Source: an uncultured Clostridia bacterium (lineage in GTDB: Bacteria > Bacillota > Clostridia > UBA1381). From it: a stretch of 64,000 nt of DNA. The stretch spans positions 1 to 64,000 of the forward strand of contig CANQKM010000011.1 in assembly GCA_947624485.1 (NCBI GenBank). Direction: 5' to 3'. The position numbers were made by a program, and so were the translations under genes. Within the stretch, counting starts at the first letter, position 1. Each line of letters opens with the position of its first letter. Positions 48,074 through 57,001 of the stretch are shown here, piece by piece. The notes below the pieces were generated by a model, which saw only the letters and a program-made list of their open reading frames with translations, did no database searches and was not told the origin of the DNA.

Positions 48074-49060
48074 ATGTTTGAGTTTCTTATTACTCGGCCG
48101 ATGGGCTTTATCATAAAGTTTATTTATGATTTCGCGCAGAATTACGGCGTAGCCATAATTTTGTTTACCATCGTAATAAAGATGATTTTGCTGCCGCTCA
48201 ATGTAAAATCGCAGAAATCATTGCGCAAGCAGCAGAAAATTCAACCGTATATCATGGAGCTTCAGGAGAAATATAAAAACGACCAGCAGAAGCTCCAGCA
48301 GGAAATGATGAAGGTCTATAAGAACAACAACGTAAGCATGACGGGCGGCTGTCTGCCGATGCTTATACAGTTCCCGATACTCATAGGTCTTTATCAGGTT
48401 ATCCAGAGACCGCTGCAGTACATGCTCGGCGTGGTATGGGACGGCGCGTACAACGAGATACTTCACCTGCGCGACGCGGCGGCGAATCTTGCCGCGAGCA
48501 TCCCGGGAATTATGGGAAATTACGCGGGCGCTGAACCGTTAAACATTTGGAACCAAGGTCAGATATTCATATCGAAATGGGCTGCCGCAGTGGGAACGCA
48601 GGGCTCGACGCTCGAAGGCGTTTCCGGCATGGCGCAGCACCCGTGGGTAGTAAATTTTGACTTTCTCGGTCTCGATTTGTCAACGGTACCCGGAGACGCG
48701 TTCAATCACGCGATTTCAAGCGGCGCGTGGATGGGACTTATAATCTTCATAATCCCGCTGCTTGCCGTTGTATCGTCCATAGTGTCGATGAAAATCTCGC
48801 AGATGCAGGCGGGACAGAACAACAGCGCAAACAACCAGGCAAACCAGATGAACAAGACGATGAATCTCATCATGCCCATAATGACCGGCTTTTTTACGAT
48901 AATCCTGCCGGCAGGTCTCGGACTTTACTGGATAATAAGCTCTGTTGTGCAGATAGTACAGCAGCTTGCGGTTAATTTTTATTTAGAAAAGAAAGGGGAG
49001 GACATAGTTGTCACCATTCCTGAGAAAAAACAGCTCCACGGAAAAAAGCGCAAGAAATAA
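48074..49060 (+). CDS. yidC: YidC/Oxa1 membrane protein insertase
   Basis: NYGVAIILFTIVIKMILLPLNVKSQKSLRKQQKIQPYIMELQEKYKND...GGCLPMLIQFPILIGLY. Confidence 0.96.
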   Translation: MFEFLITRPMGFIIKFIYDFAQNYGVAIILFTIVIKMILLPLNVKSQKSLRKQQKIQPYIMELQEKYKNDQQKLQQEMMKVYKNNNVSMTGGCLPMLIQFPILIGLYQVIQRPLQYMLGVVWDGAYNEILHLRDAAANLAASIPGIMGNYAGAEPLNIWNQGQIFISKWAAAVGTQGSTLEGVSGMAQHPWVVNFDFLGLDLSTVPGDAFNHAISSGAWMGLIIFIIPLLAVVSSIVSMKISQMQAGQNNSANNQANQMNKTMNLIMPIMTGFFTIILPAGLGLYWIISSVVQIVQQLAVNFYLEKKGEDIVVTIPEKKQLHGKKRKK

Positions 49061-50006
49061 GGAGGAAGCGATAGAACTCGCTCTTACCGAACTTGGCGTA
49101 TCACGTGAGGACGCTGAAATAGAAATTTTGGACGAAGGCTCGAAGGGCTTTCTCGGAATAGGCGCGAGAGACGCCCGCGTAAAGGTCACCGTTAAGGGCG
49201 CGGCTGAGGAAGCTGCCGCTGATGATTACGAGGAAGCGGCTCCCGCGGCGGTAAAGAATGAAGTAAAAAGAGAAGCCGTAAGAGAGACAAAGAGAGAGCC
49301 GAAGAGGAACAAGCCGACGCGCGAGTCGCTTGGTTCTCCCGATATGGACGCGAAAAAGTTTCTGGAGGACATTTTCGCGGCTATGAAGCTCGACGTTAAG
49401 GTAGACGCGGACTTCGACGGTGAGACGGTGGACATTAAGCTTACGGGCAATAACATGGGTATCGTAATAGGCAAGCGCGGCGACACGCTCGACAGCATCC
49501 AGTACCTCACCTCGCTCGTCGTAAACCAGCGCAGCGAGGAGTATATCAAGGTTTCGATAGATACCGAAAACTACCGCGAAAAGCGCACAGACGCGCTTCT
49601 GGCGCTGTCAAACCGCCTTGCGGCAAAGGTTGCGCGCACGGGCAAGAAGTTCACGTTAGAGCCGATGAACCCGTACGAGAGACGCGTTATCCACGCCAAT
49701 CTGCAGGACAATCCCGACGTAACGACGTTCTCAGTCGGTCAGGAGCCGTACAGAAAGGTTGTTATCGCGCCGAAGAACTCAAAGCCGTACAAGAAGGACG
49801 GCTACAAAAAGAGAGGAAACAGACGCAGACCGCAGCATCACGATAAGCCGGTTGCGGAAAAGACGGGCGAAAGCTACATCACAACGTACGACAAGCCTGC
49901 CGAACACCTCACCTATAAGGCTGACTTCAAGCCGCCCGCTCATAAGGCTGAATTTAAAAATATCGACGAATATTTCGAGGCTCACAGCGGCGACGATACA
50001 ATTTAA
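49008..50006 (+). CDS. jag: Jag/KhpB RNA-binding protein (Jag_N, KH, R3H)
   Basis: KEEAIELALTELGVSREDAEIEILDEGSKGFLGIGARDARVKV...IVIGKRGDTLDSIQYLTSLVVN...MNPYERRVIHANLQDNPDVTTFSVGQEPYRKVVIAP. Confidence 0.93.
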   Translation: MSPFLRKNSSTEKSARNKEEAIELALTELGVSREDAEIEILDEGSKGFLGIGARDARVKVTVKGAAEEAAADDYEEAAPAAVKNEVKREAVRETKREPKRNKPTRESLGSPDMDAKKFLEDIFAAMKLDVKVDADFDGETVDIKLTGNNMGIVIGKRGDTLDSIQYLTSLVVNQRSEEYIKVSIDTENYREKRTDALLALSNRLAAKVARTGKKFTLEPMNPYERRVIHANLQDNPDVTTFSVGQEPYRKVVIAPKNSKPYKKDGYKKRGNRRRPQHHDKPVAEKTGESYITTYDKPAEHLTYKADFKPPAHKAEFKNIDEYFEAHSGDDTI

Positions 50007-50067
50007 AAAACAAAAAAAATATCCGCCCATGCAAGTGTGATATAAGACATCGTGAAACATGGTACTC

Positions 50068-50107
50068 AAAAAGCAAAAAGATGATTTTCTTCATCTTTTT
50101 GCTTTTT
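50068..50107. terminator. Bidirectional terminator
   Basis: AAAAAGCAAAAAGATGATTTTCTTCATCTTTTTGCTTTTT. Confidence 0.82.
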
Positions 50108-50169
50108 ATCATTCCATAATACATTGGATACATTTTTGTTGTTTGGCTAAAACATATATGACTATATGA

Positions 50170-50403
50170 TTAATTTTCAAAATATAAAAATTTATAGGCA
50201 GGTATATCAAGTGCCCGTGCAATTTTAAATAAAGTATCTAATGAAATAGCTTTGTAAATGTTGGGAGCTTCAATTTGTCCTATAAAAGAAACACCGCAAT
50301 TTAATTTTTCCGCAAGTTGCTCTTGCGTCAGAGAGTTCAATTTTCTATAATAAGCTATTTTCAATCCTATTTTTATATAATCATCTTTAAAATCTTTATT
50401 CAT
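50170..50403 (-). CDS. XRE-family helix-turn-helix regulator
   Basis: IGLKIAYYRKLNSLTQEQLAEKLNCGVSFIGQIEAPNIYKAISLDTLFKIARALDI. Confidence 0.88.
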   Translation of the reverse strand: MNKDFKDDYIKIGLKIAYYRKLNSLTQEQLAEKLNCGVSFIGQIEAPNIYKAISLDTLFKIARALDIPAYKFLYFEN

Positions 50404-50420
50404 TTTATCACCCAATATAA

Positions 50421-50442
50421 TTCTATCGTATTGACAATAGAA
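50421..50442. promoter_or_regulatory. Imperfect inverted repeat overlapping a -35 element, putative operator
   Basis: TTCTATCG-TATTGA-CAATAGAA; TTGACA at 50431. Confidence 0.55.
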
Positions 50443-50459
50443 TATAAATATGATATTAT
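50431..50459 (+). promoter_or_regulatory. Sigma-A-type promoter
   Basis: TTGACA-17 nt-TATTAT. Confidence 0.6.
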
Positions 50460-50512
50460 TAGTATAATTATTACCATATGGATAATAAATATATCAAAAG
50501 GAGAGATTAAAA

Positions 50513-51058
50513 ATGAAAGAAAGAGTACAAGGATTAATTACGGGAATTGTAACGGGAATTATTATTACGGGTTCAATAGGTGTATTAGCCGCCCAATATA
50601 CCGCTACAGAAAACACATTTCCTGTAAAGGTAAATGGACAGGAAACAACAATGGAAGGATATAATATTAATGGTAGTACATATTTTAAGTTGAGAGATAT
50701 CGGCGACCGCATGGGATTTAATGTTGATTTTCAAGATAATACAATATATGTTGGTGATGTTCCTAAATCCGGCGATATAAAATTTTATTCTGAAAAACCA
50801 TGGTGTCCCGATTTTGGGGCGTTTACGGGCGCGGCGCTGCTTGATACCCAAACATCTGACAGATTTACGGCATATACATACAGTATGTATTTTGACGGAA
50901 AAATATCCGATTATTATGATTTGATATTGGAATATACGGATTTGAGCTTAAATCCAGCTTCTACGGGTGATTTTATAATGTTTGAGAATTTAGAAACAGG
51001 TCATACCATATCGTGTATGTTAAATAAAGATGGTACGATAAAAATTATAGTAGAATAA
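50513..51058 (+). CDS. Secreted stalk/copper-amine-oxidase-N-like protein
   Basis: NTFPVKVNGQETTMEGYNINGSTYFKLRDIGDRMGFNVDFQDNTIYV, similar to the N-domain of the 35926-36669 protein. Confidence 0.75.
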   Translation: MKERVQGLITGIVTGIIITGSIGVLAAQYTATENTFPVKVNGQETTMEGYNINGSTYFKLRDIGDRMGFNVDFQDNTIYVGDVPKSGDIKFYSEKPWCPDFGAFTGAALLDTQTSDRFTAYTYSMYFDGKISDYYDLILEYTDLSLNPASTGDFIMFENLETGHTISCMLNKDGTIKIIVE

Positions 51059-51112
51059 TAAGATTAAAACAAACTTGTTGCATAAACAATACATTGTTTG
51101 GGTTGAAAATCC

Positions 51113-51142
51113 GTAGGGGCGACTTTTACAGTCGCCCCTTTA
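51113..51142 (+). repeat. REP-like element
   Basis: GTAGGGGCGACTTTTACAGTCGCCCC. Confidence 0.7.
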
Positions 51143-51255
51143 CGTGAATTTTAATGTCGGACGAGCGCGAGGGACTTTGTAAACCTATGACAACGTTCTT
51201 CTAAACTCAACAGCCCACTTTGCCACCCCACCTCACGCCGCCAGTAATTTTTATA

Positions 51256-51765
51256 TCAGCAAACATTTGTTTTACTGTAACTCGGCGCGTTTGCCTTTAG
51301 AATCAGCGCCAGCCTGTCCGCGCCGTTGTCGGACACCTCGCTTTTAATGACTATGCTAACGCTGTCCTCAGCGTGAAAGATGAAAATGTACTTTTTACCT
51401 TCCACGACCTCCTGCAGGTCCGCGTACCTGTAATCCGTTTCCTCACCGTTCGTCTTTTCGATAACGTGAGTGTCGAAAAAGCGGAAGCGCGTCGTCTGCC
51501 GCGACTTGCCCGCGCGCTTGCTCGGGCGGCGGTACGCCAGTCTCGGATAAATAAACATCACGATTGCGATCCACAGCGCGATAAGTATCCACACCATGCC
51601 GAACTTCATAACGTAAAAGTACGCCGTGAGCGCGAACGCCGCTGCCGCGATGCATGTTGATATAATATTGAAGGTGCGGTAGTGCTTTTTGAAGTAAAAT
51701 TTGTAAAAATCCTTGTAGATCTGCGGATTCATTTCCGTCACGGCTTTGTACAATGCCTTTTCCAT
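51256..51765 (-). CDS. YcxB-like membrane protein
   Basis: Two TM segments then FRFFDTHVIEKTNGEETDYRYADLQEVVEGKKYIFIF. Confidence 0.6.
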   Translation of the reverse strand: MEKALYKAVTEMNPQIYKDFYKFYFKKHYRTFNIISTCIAAAAFALTAYFYVMKFGMVWILIALWIAIVMFIYPRLAYRRPSKRAGKSRQTTRFRFFDTHVIEKTNGEETDYRYADLQEVVEGKKYIFIFHAEDSVSIVIKSEVSDNGADRLALILKANAPSYSKTNVC

Positions 51766-51778
51766 AACGCGCGCCCCC

Positions 51779-52213
51779 TTAATCCATTTTAAACACGCGC
51801 TTTATATACGCGCCTATGAGTATGCCGATAAACGAGAAAAGCACATACACAAGCCCGAACGCGAACAGCATATGCAGCGCCTGGCTCGGCATATACTCAA
51901 CGTAGAACACGATCGAAAGAATCGCTATCACGCTTATAAAGAACGGAAGCTTCAGATTAAAGCCCTTCTTTATGCCGTACAGGAACGCTATAACCGCGAG
52001 CAGAGAGCTGTTGAAATAAATCGCGAACTGCGTGTAAAGGCTCATAAGGTTCTGCTTCATGGCGAACGTAAGTCCGACAAACACGAGCGGAACGATATGG
52101 AATATAATCAGCGTCGCCAGGATGTACGCCTTTGAATCGTACGTGTTGAACTCGGCGCGCGGCAGCGGCTCCTTGCGAGCCGGAAGCGTCTTTCTTCTGT
52201 TTTTCTTGCTCAT
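51779..52213 (-). CDS. Conserved membrane protein, unknown function
   Basis: Four hydrophobic segments; overlaps the hisF end by 4 nt. Confidence 0.6.
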   Translation of the reverse strand: MSKKNRRKTLPARKEPLPRAEFNTYDSKAYILATLIIFHIVPLVFVGLTFAMKQNLMSLYTQFAIYFNSSLLAVIAFLYGIKKGFNLKLPFFISVIAILSIVFYVEYMPSQALHMLFAFGLVYVLFSFIGILIGAYIKRVFKMD

Positions 52214-52968
52214 AATCTCACACTCTCCCCGTTATCCCTTAAATATTTTTTTAAATCCGATATTTCAATCTCGCGGAAGTGGAACAAACTCGCCGCCAGA
52301 ACCGCGTCCGCCCTGCCGTCGCGCAGCGCGTCGAGGAAATGCTCCATAGTCCCCGCACCGCCCGACGCTATGACGGGAATTTTCGCGTTTTCGCTCACGG
52401 CTCGCGTAAGCTCCACGTCGTAACCCGCCTTCGTGCCGTCGCAGTCCATGCTTGTCAGAAGTATCTCGCCCGCGCCAAGCTCCTCCGCGCGCTTCGCCCA
52501 CCAAAGAGCGTCTATGCCGGTGTTTACGCGTCCGCCGTTGAGGTACGCGTCCCAGCCGCCTTTACCGTTCCTTTTCGCGTCGATCGCGCACACGACGCAC
52601 TGACTGCCGAACCGCTCCGCCGCCTCGCTTATAAGCTCGGGACGCTTAAGCGCCGAGCTGTTTACCGATACCTTATCCGCTCCGGCGTTGAGTATTTTGC
52701 GGAAATCCTCGACCGTCCGTATACCGCCGCCGACGGTGAACGGTATAAACACCTCGCGCGCCACCGCGCGAACCATATCCTCAACCGTGTCCCTCGCGTC
52801 GGACGACGCCGTTATATCGAGGAACACAAGCTCGTCCGCTCCGGCTTTGTTATACACCTTTGCGCACTCCACAGGATCGCCCGCGTCAGTCAGATTTACG
52901 AAATTAACTCCCTTTACCACCCTGCCGTTCTTTACGTCGAGGCAGGGAATTATTCTTTTAGCGTACAT
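52210..52968 (-). CDS. hisF: Imidazole glycerol phosphate synthase subunit HisF
   Basis: [51 protein letters not shown]. Confidence 0.97.
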   Translation of the reverse strand: MYAKRIIPCLDVKNGRVVKGVNFVNLTDAGDPVECAKVYNKAGADELVFLDITASSDARDTVEDMVRAVAREVFIPFTVGGGIRTVEDFRKILNAGADKVSVNSSALKRPELISEAAERFGSQCVVCAIDAKRNGKGGWDAYLNGGRVNTGIDALWWAKRAEELGAGEILLTSMDCDGTKAGYDVELTRAVSENAKIPVIASGGAGTMEHFLDALRDGRADAVLAASLFHFREIEISDLKKYLRDNGESVRL

Positions 52969-52977
52969 ATTTACTCC

Positions 52978-53580
52978 TTACAGGCTCACAAAATTCTTCA
53001 AAATAGTCATGCCGACGTCGCCGCTTTTTTCGGGGTGGAACTGCGCCGCGAACACGTTATCCTTCTCGACCGCGATCGCGAGCCGCGCGCCGTACTCGGT
53101 GTACGCGCTCACAATTCCACTATCCTCCGGCTTAATGTAATACGAATGCACAAAGTAAACGTACGGCTCATCGCCTATGCCTTTAAGTATGCGGCTGTCC
53201 TTTACTGCGTCAATGCTGTTCCAGCCCATGTGCGGAATTTTAAGACCGGTGTCGGGGATTTTGACGATTTTGCCCTTGAAAATACCAAGTCCCTTAGCTC
53301 CGGCGCTTTCCTCGCTTTCCTCAAAAAGCATATGCAGTCCGAGACAAATGCCGAGAAACGGCTTACCGTCCGCTATCGCGCGCTTTACCGCGTCAACGAG
53401 CGAGCTTTCGTTAAGCCTTGCCATAGCGTCGCCGAACGCGCCTACGCCCGGCAGTATTACCTTGTCCGCGTCCGATATAACGTCCGCGCTGCTCGTGACA
53501 ACGCTTTTTGCGCCTATAAAATCGAGCGCGTTTTTGACGCTGTGCAGATTACCCGCGCCGTAGTCAACTATTGCTATCAT
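52978..53580 (-). CDS. hisH: Imidazole glycerol phosphate synthase subunit HisH
   Basis: MIAIVDYGAGNLHSVKNAL...PFLGICLGLHMLFEESEE...QFHPEKSGDVG. Confidence 0.97.
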   Translation of the reverse strand: MIAIVDYGAGNLHSVKNALDFIGAKSVVTSSADVISDADKVILPGVGAFGDAMARLNESSLVDAVKRAIADGKPFLGICLGLHMLFEESEESAGAKGLGIFKGKIVKIPDTGLKIPHMGWNSIDAVKDSRILKGIGDEPYVYFVHSYYIKPEDSGIVSAYTEYGARLAIAVEKDNVFAAQFHPEKSGDVGMTILKNFVSL

Positions 53581-54232
53581 TCTGTTCTACCTCATCTATG
53601 AATATAAGCTCCTGCGCGTAGGGGAGCGACCGCGCCCAGTCGATAAACGACTTCGACCACTCCGTCAGCTTGTGGAAGCGCCTCTGTCCCTTTGAACACA
53701 TCGCGAGCAGGTTTTCGTAAGACATTGTTACCGTCCGCGTCTGCTGCCACGACGACGGCAGCCAGCGTATAAGCTCCTTCCAGTACGATTTGTCCTTCGT
53801 TTCAAGATACTTTACGCGCATGCTTTCCAAAAATTCGATATGTTTGTCCATAACGTCCCCGAGCCTTACGCCGCCGTAATCGAGGTCGGGCGCGTAATCG
53901 TCTGTTTCAAAGCATTCGCGCGTTATCGGCGTGGACGAGAGCTTGTGCATCGTGGACGTGCTGTTCGCGACCGTGCCGACCTTGTACGTGTCAAACTCCT
54001 TCCACCAGTACAGCGGACCGGTTATATCGACCGACACAAAAATCTGGCGCATAAATTTGCGGTGTTCGCTGCCCGACCGTATGAGCCTCTGCGCGAGACT
54101 TAAATCGTTTCCGCCTATCACGACGCGTCCGTTTTCTTCAACCGTGTCGTTCTTTTTCCACGATTCGAGCGGGTTTCTCATGCCGCGCATCGCCCGCGCG
54201 AAGCCGTAAACCTCGGTATTCTCAAACTTCAT
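53564..54232 (-). CDS. ThyX-like fold protein of unknown function
   Basis: RLIRSGSEHRKFMRQIFVSVDITGPLYWWKEFDTYKVGTVANSTSTMHKLSSTPITRECF resembles the ThyX core without RHR. Confidence 0.5.
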   Translation of the reverse strand: MKFENTEVYGFARAMRGMRNPLESWKKNDTVEENGRVVIGGNDLSLAQRLIRSGSEHRKFMRQIFVSVDITGPLYWWKEFDTYKVGTVANSTSTMHKLSSTPITRECFETDDYAPDLDYGGVRLGDVMDKHIEFLESMRVKYLETKDKSYWKELIRWLPSSWQQTRTVTMSYENLLAMCSKGQRRFHKLTEWSKSFIDWARSLPYAQELIFIDEVEQNDSNS

Positions 54233-55841
54233 TTTGCTTCTCCCTCATCATTTCAATATACTCGTCAAACGTACACATTCTGTCAACGATCGTTCCGTCC
54301 GCTTTAATGTCGATTATCCTGTTCGCGACGGTGTTCACAAATTCGTGGTCGTGCGACGCGAATATTACGTTGCCCTTAAACGCCTTAAGACCGTTGTTCA
54401 CAGCCGTTATCGACTCCAAATCGAGGTGGTTTGTCGGCTGGTCGAGGATAAGCACGTTCGAGCCGTACAGCATCATGCGCGACAGCATACATCTCACCTT
54501 TTCGCCGCCCGACAGCACGTTTACGGGCTTGAATACGTCGTCGCCGGAGAATAACATTCTGCCGAGAAATCCGCGTATATAGCTCTCGTTCTGCGTCTCA
54601 AATCCCTCCGCGCTGTACTGGCGCAGCCAGTCTACGAGGTTAAGCGTGCAGCCGTCGAAATATTTTGAGTTGTCCTTCGGGAAATAGCTCTGCGACGTAC
54701 TCACGCCCCACTTGACCGTTCCCGCGTCGGGTTCCTCCTCGCCGGCGAGTATTTGCAGAAGCGCGGTTACGGCAAGCTCGTTCTCACCGATTACCGCTAT
54801 CTTGTCGTCATGGTTCATCGTGAACGAAATATTATTCAAAAGCGTTTCGCCGTTTACCGTCTTTGACACGTCGCTAACAGTAAGCAAATCGCGTCCCGCC
54901 TCTCTGTCCATATCGAAGCCGACGAACGGGTAACGCCGCGACGACGCGGGCATCTCCTCAACGGTCAGCTTGTCGAGCATCTTTTTACGGCTCGTCGCCT
55001 GCTTCGACTTTGACTTGTTCGCAGAGAAACGCTGTATGAAGCTCTGCAGCTCCTTTATTTTTTCCTCCGCCTTCTTGTTCTGCTGCTTTATGAGAGCCTG
55101 AACCATCTGGCTCGACTCGTACCAGAACTCGTAGTTTCCGACGTACATCTTGACCTTTGAGTAATCTATATCAACTATGTGCGTGCATACGACGTTAAGG
55201 AAATATCTGTCGTGCGACACGACGATAACCGTGCCCTCGTAGTCGAGCAGGAAGTTTTCGAGCCACTCTATCGCCTGTAAATCAAGACCGTTCGTCGGCT
55301 CGTCCATGAGAAGTATGTCGGGGTTGCCGAAAAGCGCCTGCGCGAGCAGCGCCTTGACCTTTTCGTTACCGTCAAGCTCCGCCATTGTTTTGTAAAGCGT
55401 ACTCTCGTCGAGACCGAGTCCCTGCAACAGCTTTGACGCGTTCGATTCCGCCTCCCAGCCGTCCATTTCGGCAAATTCCGCCTCAAGGTCGGCGGCTCTT
55501 AAACCGTCCTCGTCAGAGAAATCCTCCTTCATATACAGAGCGTCCTTCTCCTTCATTATATCGTACAGCTTTTTGTCACCCATTATGATCGTGTCGAGAA
55601 CGGTGTATTCGTCGAACGCGAAATGGTCCTGCTTCAGCACCGACATGCGGCAGTTGGGATCTATCGTCACCTCGCCCGTCGTCGAGTCAAGCTCGCCCGA
55701 CAGGATTTTAAGGAATGTGGACTTACCCGCGCCGTTCGCGCCGATTACGCCGTAGCAGTTGCCCGGCGTAAATTTGAGGTTTACGTCCGAAAAAAGGTTC
55801 TGCCCGCTGAAGTTCAGGCTCAGATTTGTTACGTTTATCAT
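54222..55841 (-). CDS. ABC-F family ATP-binding protein
   Basis: Two ABC domains, LSLNFSGQNLFSDVNLKFTPGNCYGVIGANGAGKSTFLKIL; linker rich in K/Q; no TM. Confidence 0.95.
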   Translation of the reverse strand: MINVTNLSLNFSGQNLFSDVNLKFTPGNCYGVIGANGAGKSTFLKILSGELDSTTGEVTIDPNCRMSVLKQDHFAFDEYTVLDTIIMGDKKLYDIMKEKDALYMKEDFSDEDGLRAADLEAEFAEMDGWEAESNASKLLQGLGLDESTLYKTMAELDGNEKVKALLAQALFGNPDILLMDEPTNGLDLQAIEWLENFLLDYEGTVIVVSHDRYFLNVVCTHIVDIDYSKVKMYVGNYEFWYESSQMVQALIKQQNKKAEEKIKELQSFIQRFSANKSKSKQATSRKKMLDKLTVEEMPASSRRYPFVGFDMDREAGRDLLTVSDVSKTVNGETLLNNISFTMNHDDKIAVIGENELAVTALLQILAGEEEPDAGTVKWGVSTSQSYFPKDNSKYFDGCTLNLVDWLRQYSAEGFETQNESYIRGFLGRMLFSGDDVFKPVNVLSGGEKVRCMLSRMMLYGSNVLILDQPTNHLDLESITAVNNGLKAFKGNVIFASHDHEFVNTVANRIIDIKADGTIVDRMCTFDEYIEMMREKQNEV

Positions 55842-55860
55842 TTATTTTCACCCGATTTAG

Positions 55861-55889
55861 TTGATTTTACCAATAAATTATACTATAAT
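55861..55889 (+). promoter_or_regulatory. Promoter of the cobalamin operon
   Basis: TTGATT-17 nt-TATAAT, about 45 nt upstream of cbiD. Confidence 0.65.
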
Positions 55890-55933
55890 AATCATATAAT
55901 TGCAAGCAAAAAAACGACATATGGGGAACTAAG

Positions 55934-57001
55934 ATGAAAAGCGGCAGATTTTTGAGAACGGGCTTTACCACCGGAAGCTGCGCCGCGGCTGCCGCAAAGG
56001 CGGCTGTGAGCGCGCTCATGACGGGCGAAATACGTAAAAGCGTAAGCATACCGCTCCCGTCGGGCGGCAGAGCCGAAATAGAAATAACGGACGTGAAAAT
56101 TACGGAGAATACCGCGTCCGCGTCGGTAATAAAGCGCAGCGGCGACGATCCCGACGTTACGGACGGCATAACGATCTGCGCGTCGGTCAGAAAAACGGCG
56201 CGCGGCGTGACGGTTGACGGCGGCGAGGGTATAGGCAGAGTGACGCGCAATGGGCTTGACCGACCGGTAGGCGAAGCCGCGATTAACAGCGTGCCGCGCC
56301 GAATGATACGCGAAGCGGCGCTTGAGGCTTTGGGCGAATACGACGGCGGTGTCGAGATTATCATTTCCGCGCCGCAGGGAAGGGAAATCGCGAAAAAGAC
56401 CTTCAATCCGCGTCTCGGCATAGAGGGCGGCATTTCGATTCTCGGCACGAGCGGCATAGTCGAGCCGATGAGCGAGAAAGGGCTTCTCGACACGGTTTTT
56501 CTGGAGCTTAAAATGCGCCGCGCCGAGGGACACAAAACGGCTGTGCTTGTCCCGGGAAATTACGGCGAGGAATTTGCGGCGCGCGAAATGCACATAAAAA
56601 ACGCCGTTCAATGCTCGAATTACATCGGCGACGCGCTTGACTACGCGCAGGATCTCGGATTTAAGAGCGTCCTGATTATCGCGCACATGGGCAAGCTCGT
56701 CAAGCTCGGCAGCGGCATTATGAACACACATTCGCGCTGCGCCGACGGTCGAATGGAAACTCTCGCCTTGTGCGCCGCACTCGCGGGGTATGAGGATTTT
56801 GCGAAAATACTCGGCTGCGCGACGACGGATGAGGCGTACGAGTACATAAGGGACACTAAAACTATAGATATTTTAATGAGCAGAATAGACATGTATTTGA
56901 AACGCCGCACGGAGCTAAAGGCGGGAGCGGTGATGTTCTCGAACAGGTACGGCGTGATAGGCAAAACAAAGGATGCGGACGAAATAATAAAGGAGATATA
57001 A
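55934..57001 (+). CDS. cbiD: Cobalt-precorrin-5B C1-methyltransferase
   Basis: LRTGFTTGSCAAAAAKAAVSALMTGE...PVGEAAINSVPRRMIREA...GTSGIVEPMSEKGLLDTV. Confidence 0.96.
   Translation: MKSGRFLRTGFTTGSCAAAAAKAAVSALMTGEIRKSVSIPLPSGGRAEIEITDVKITENTASASVIKRSGDDPDVTDGITICASVRKTARGVTVDGGEGIGRVTRNGLDRPVGEAAINSVPRRMIREAALEALGEYDGGVEIIISAPQGREIAKKTFNPRLGIEGGISILGTSGIVEPMSEKGLLDTVFLELKMRRAEGHKTAVLVPGNYGEEFAAREMHIKNAVQCSNYIGDALDYAQDLGFKSVLIIAHMGKLVKLGSGIMNTHSRCADGRMETLALCAALAGYEDFAKILGCATTDEAYEYIRDTKTIDILMSRIDMYLKRRTELKAGAVMFSNRYGVIGKTKDADEIIKEI
56849..56861 (+). repeat. GGGACACTAAA motif copy
   Basis: AGGGACACTAAAA in cbiD, frame RDTK. Confidence 0.95.

Noticed and set aside
52279-53601. 440-aa plus-strand ORF antisense to hisF/hisH
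   Set aside because: Shadow ORF; no recognisable motifs, Arg/His/Tyr/Val-rich antisense composition.
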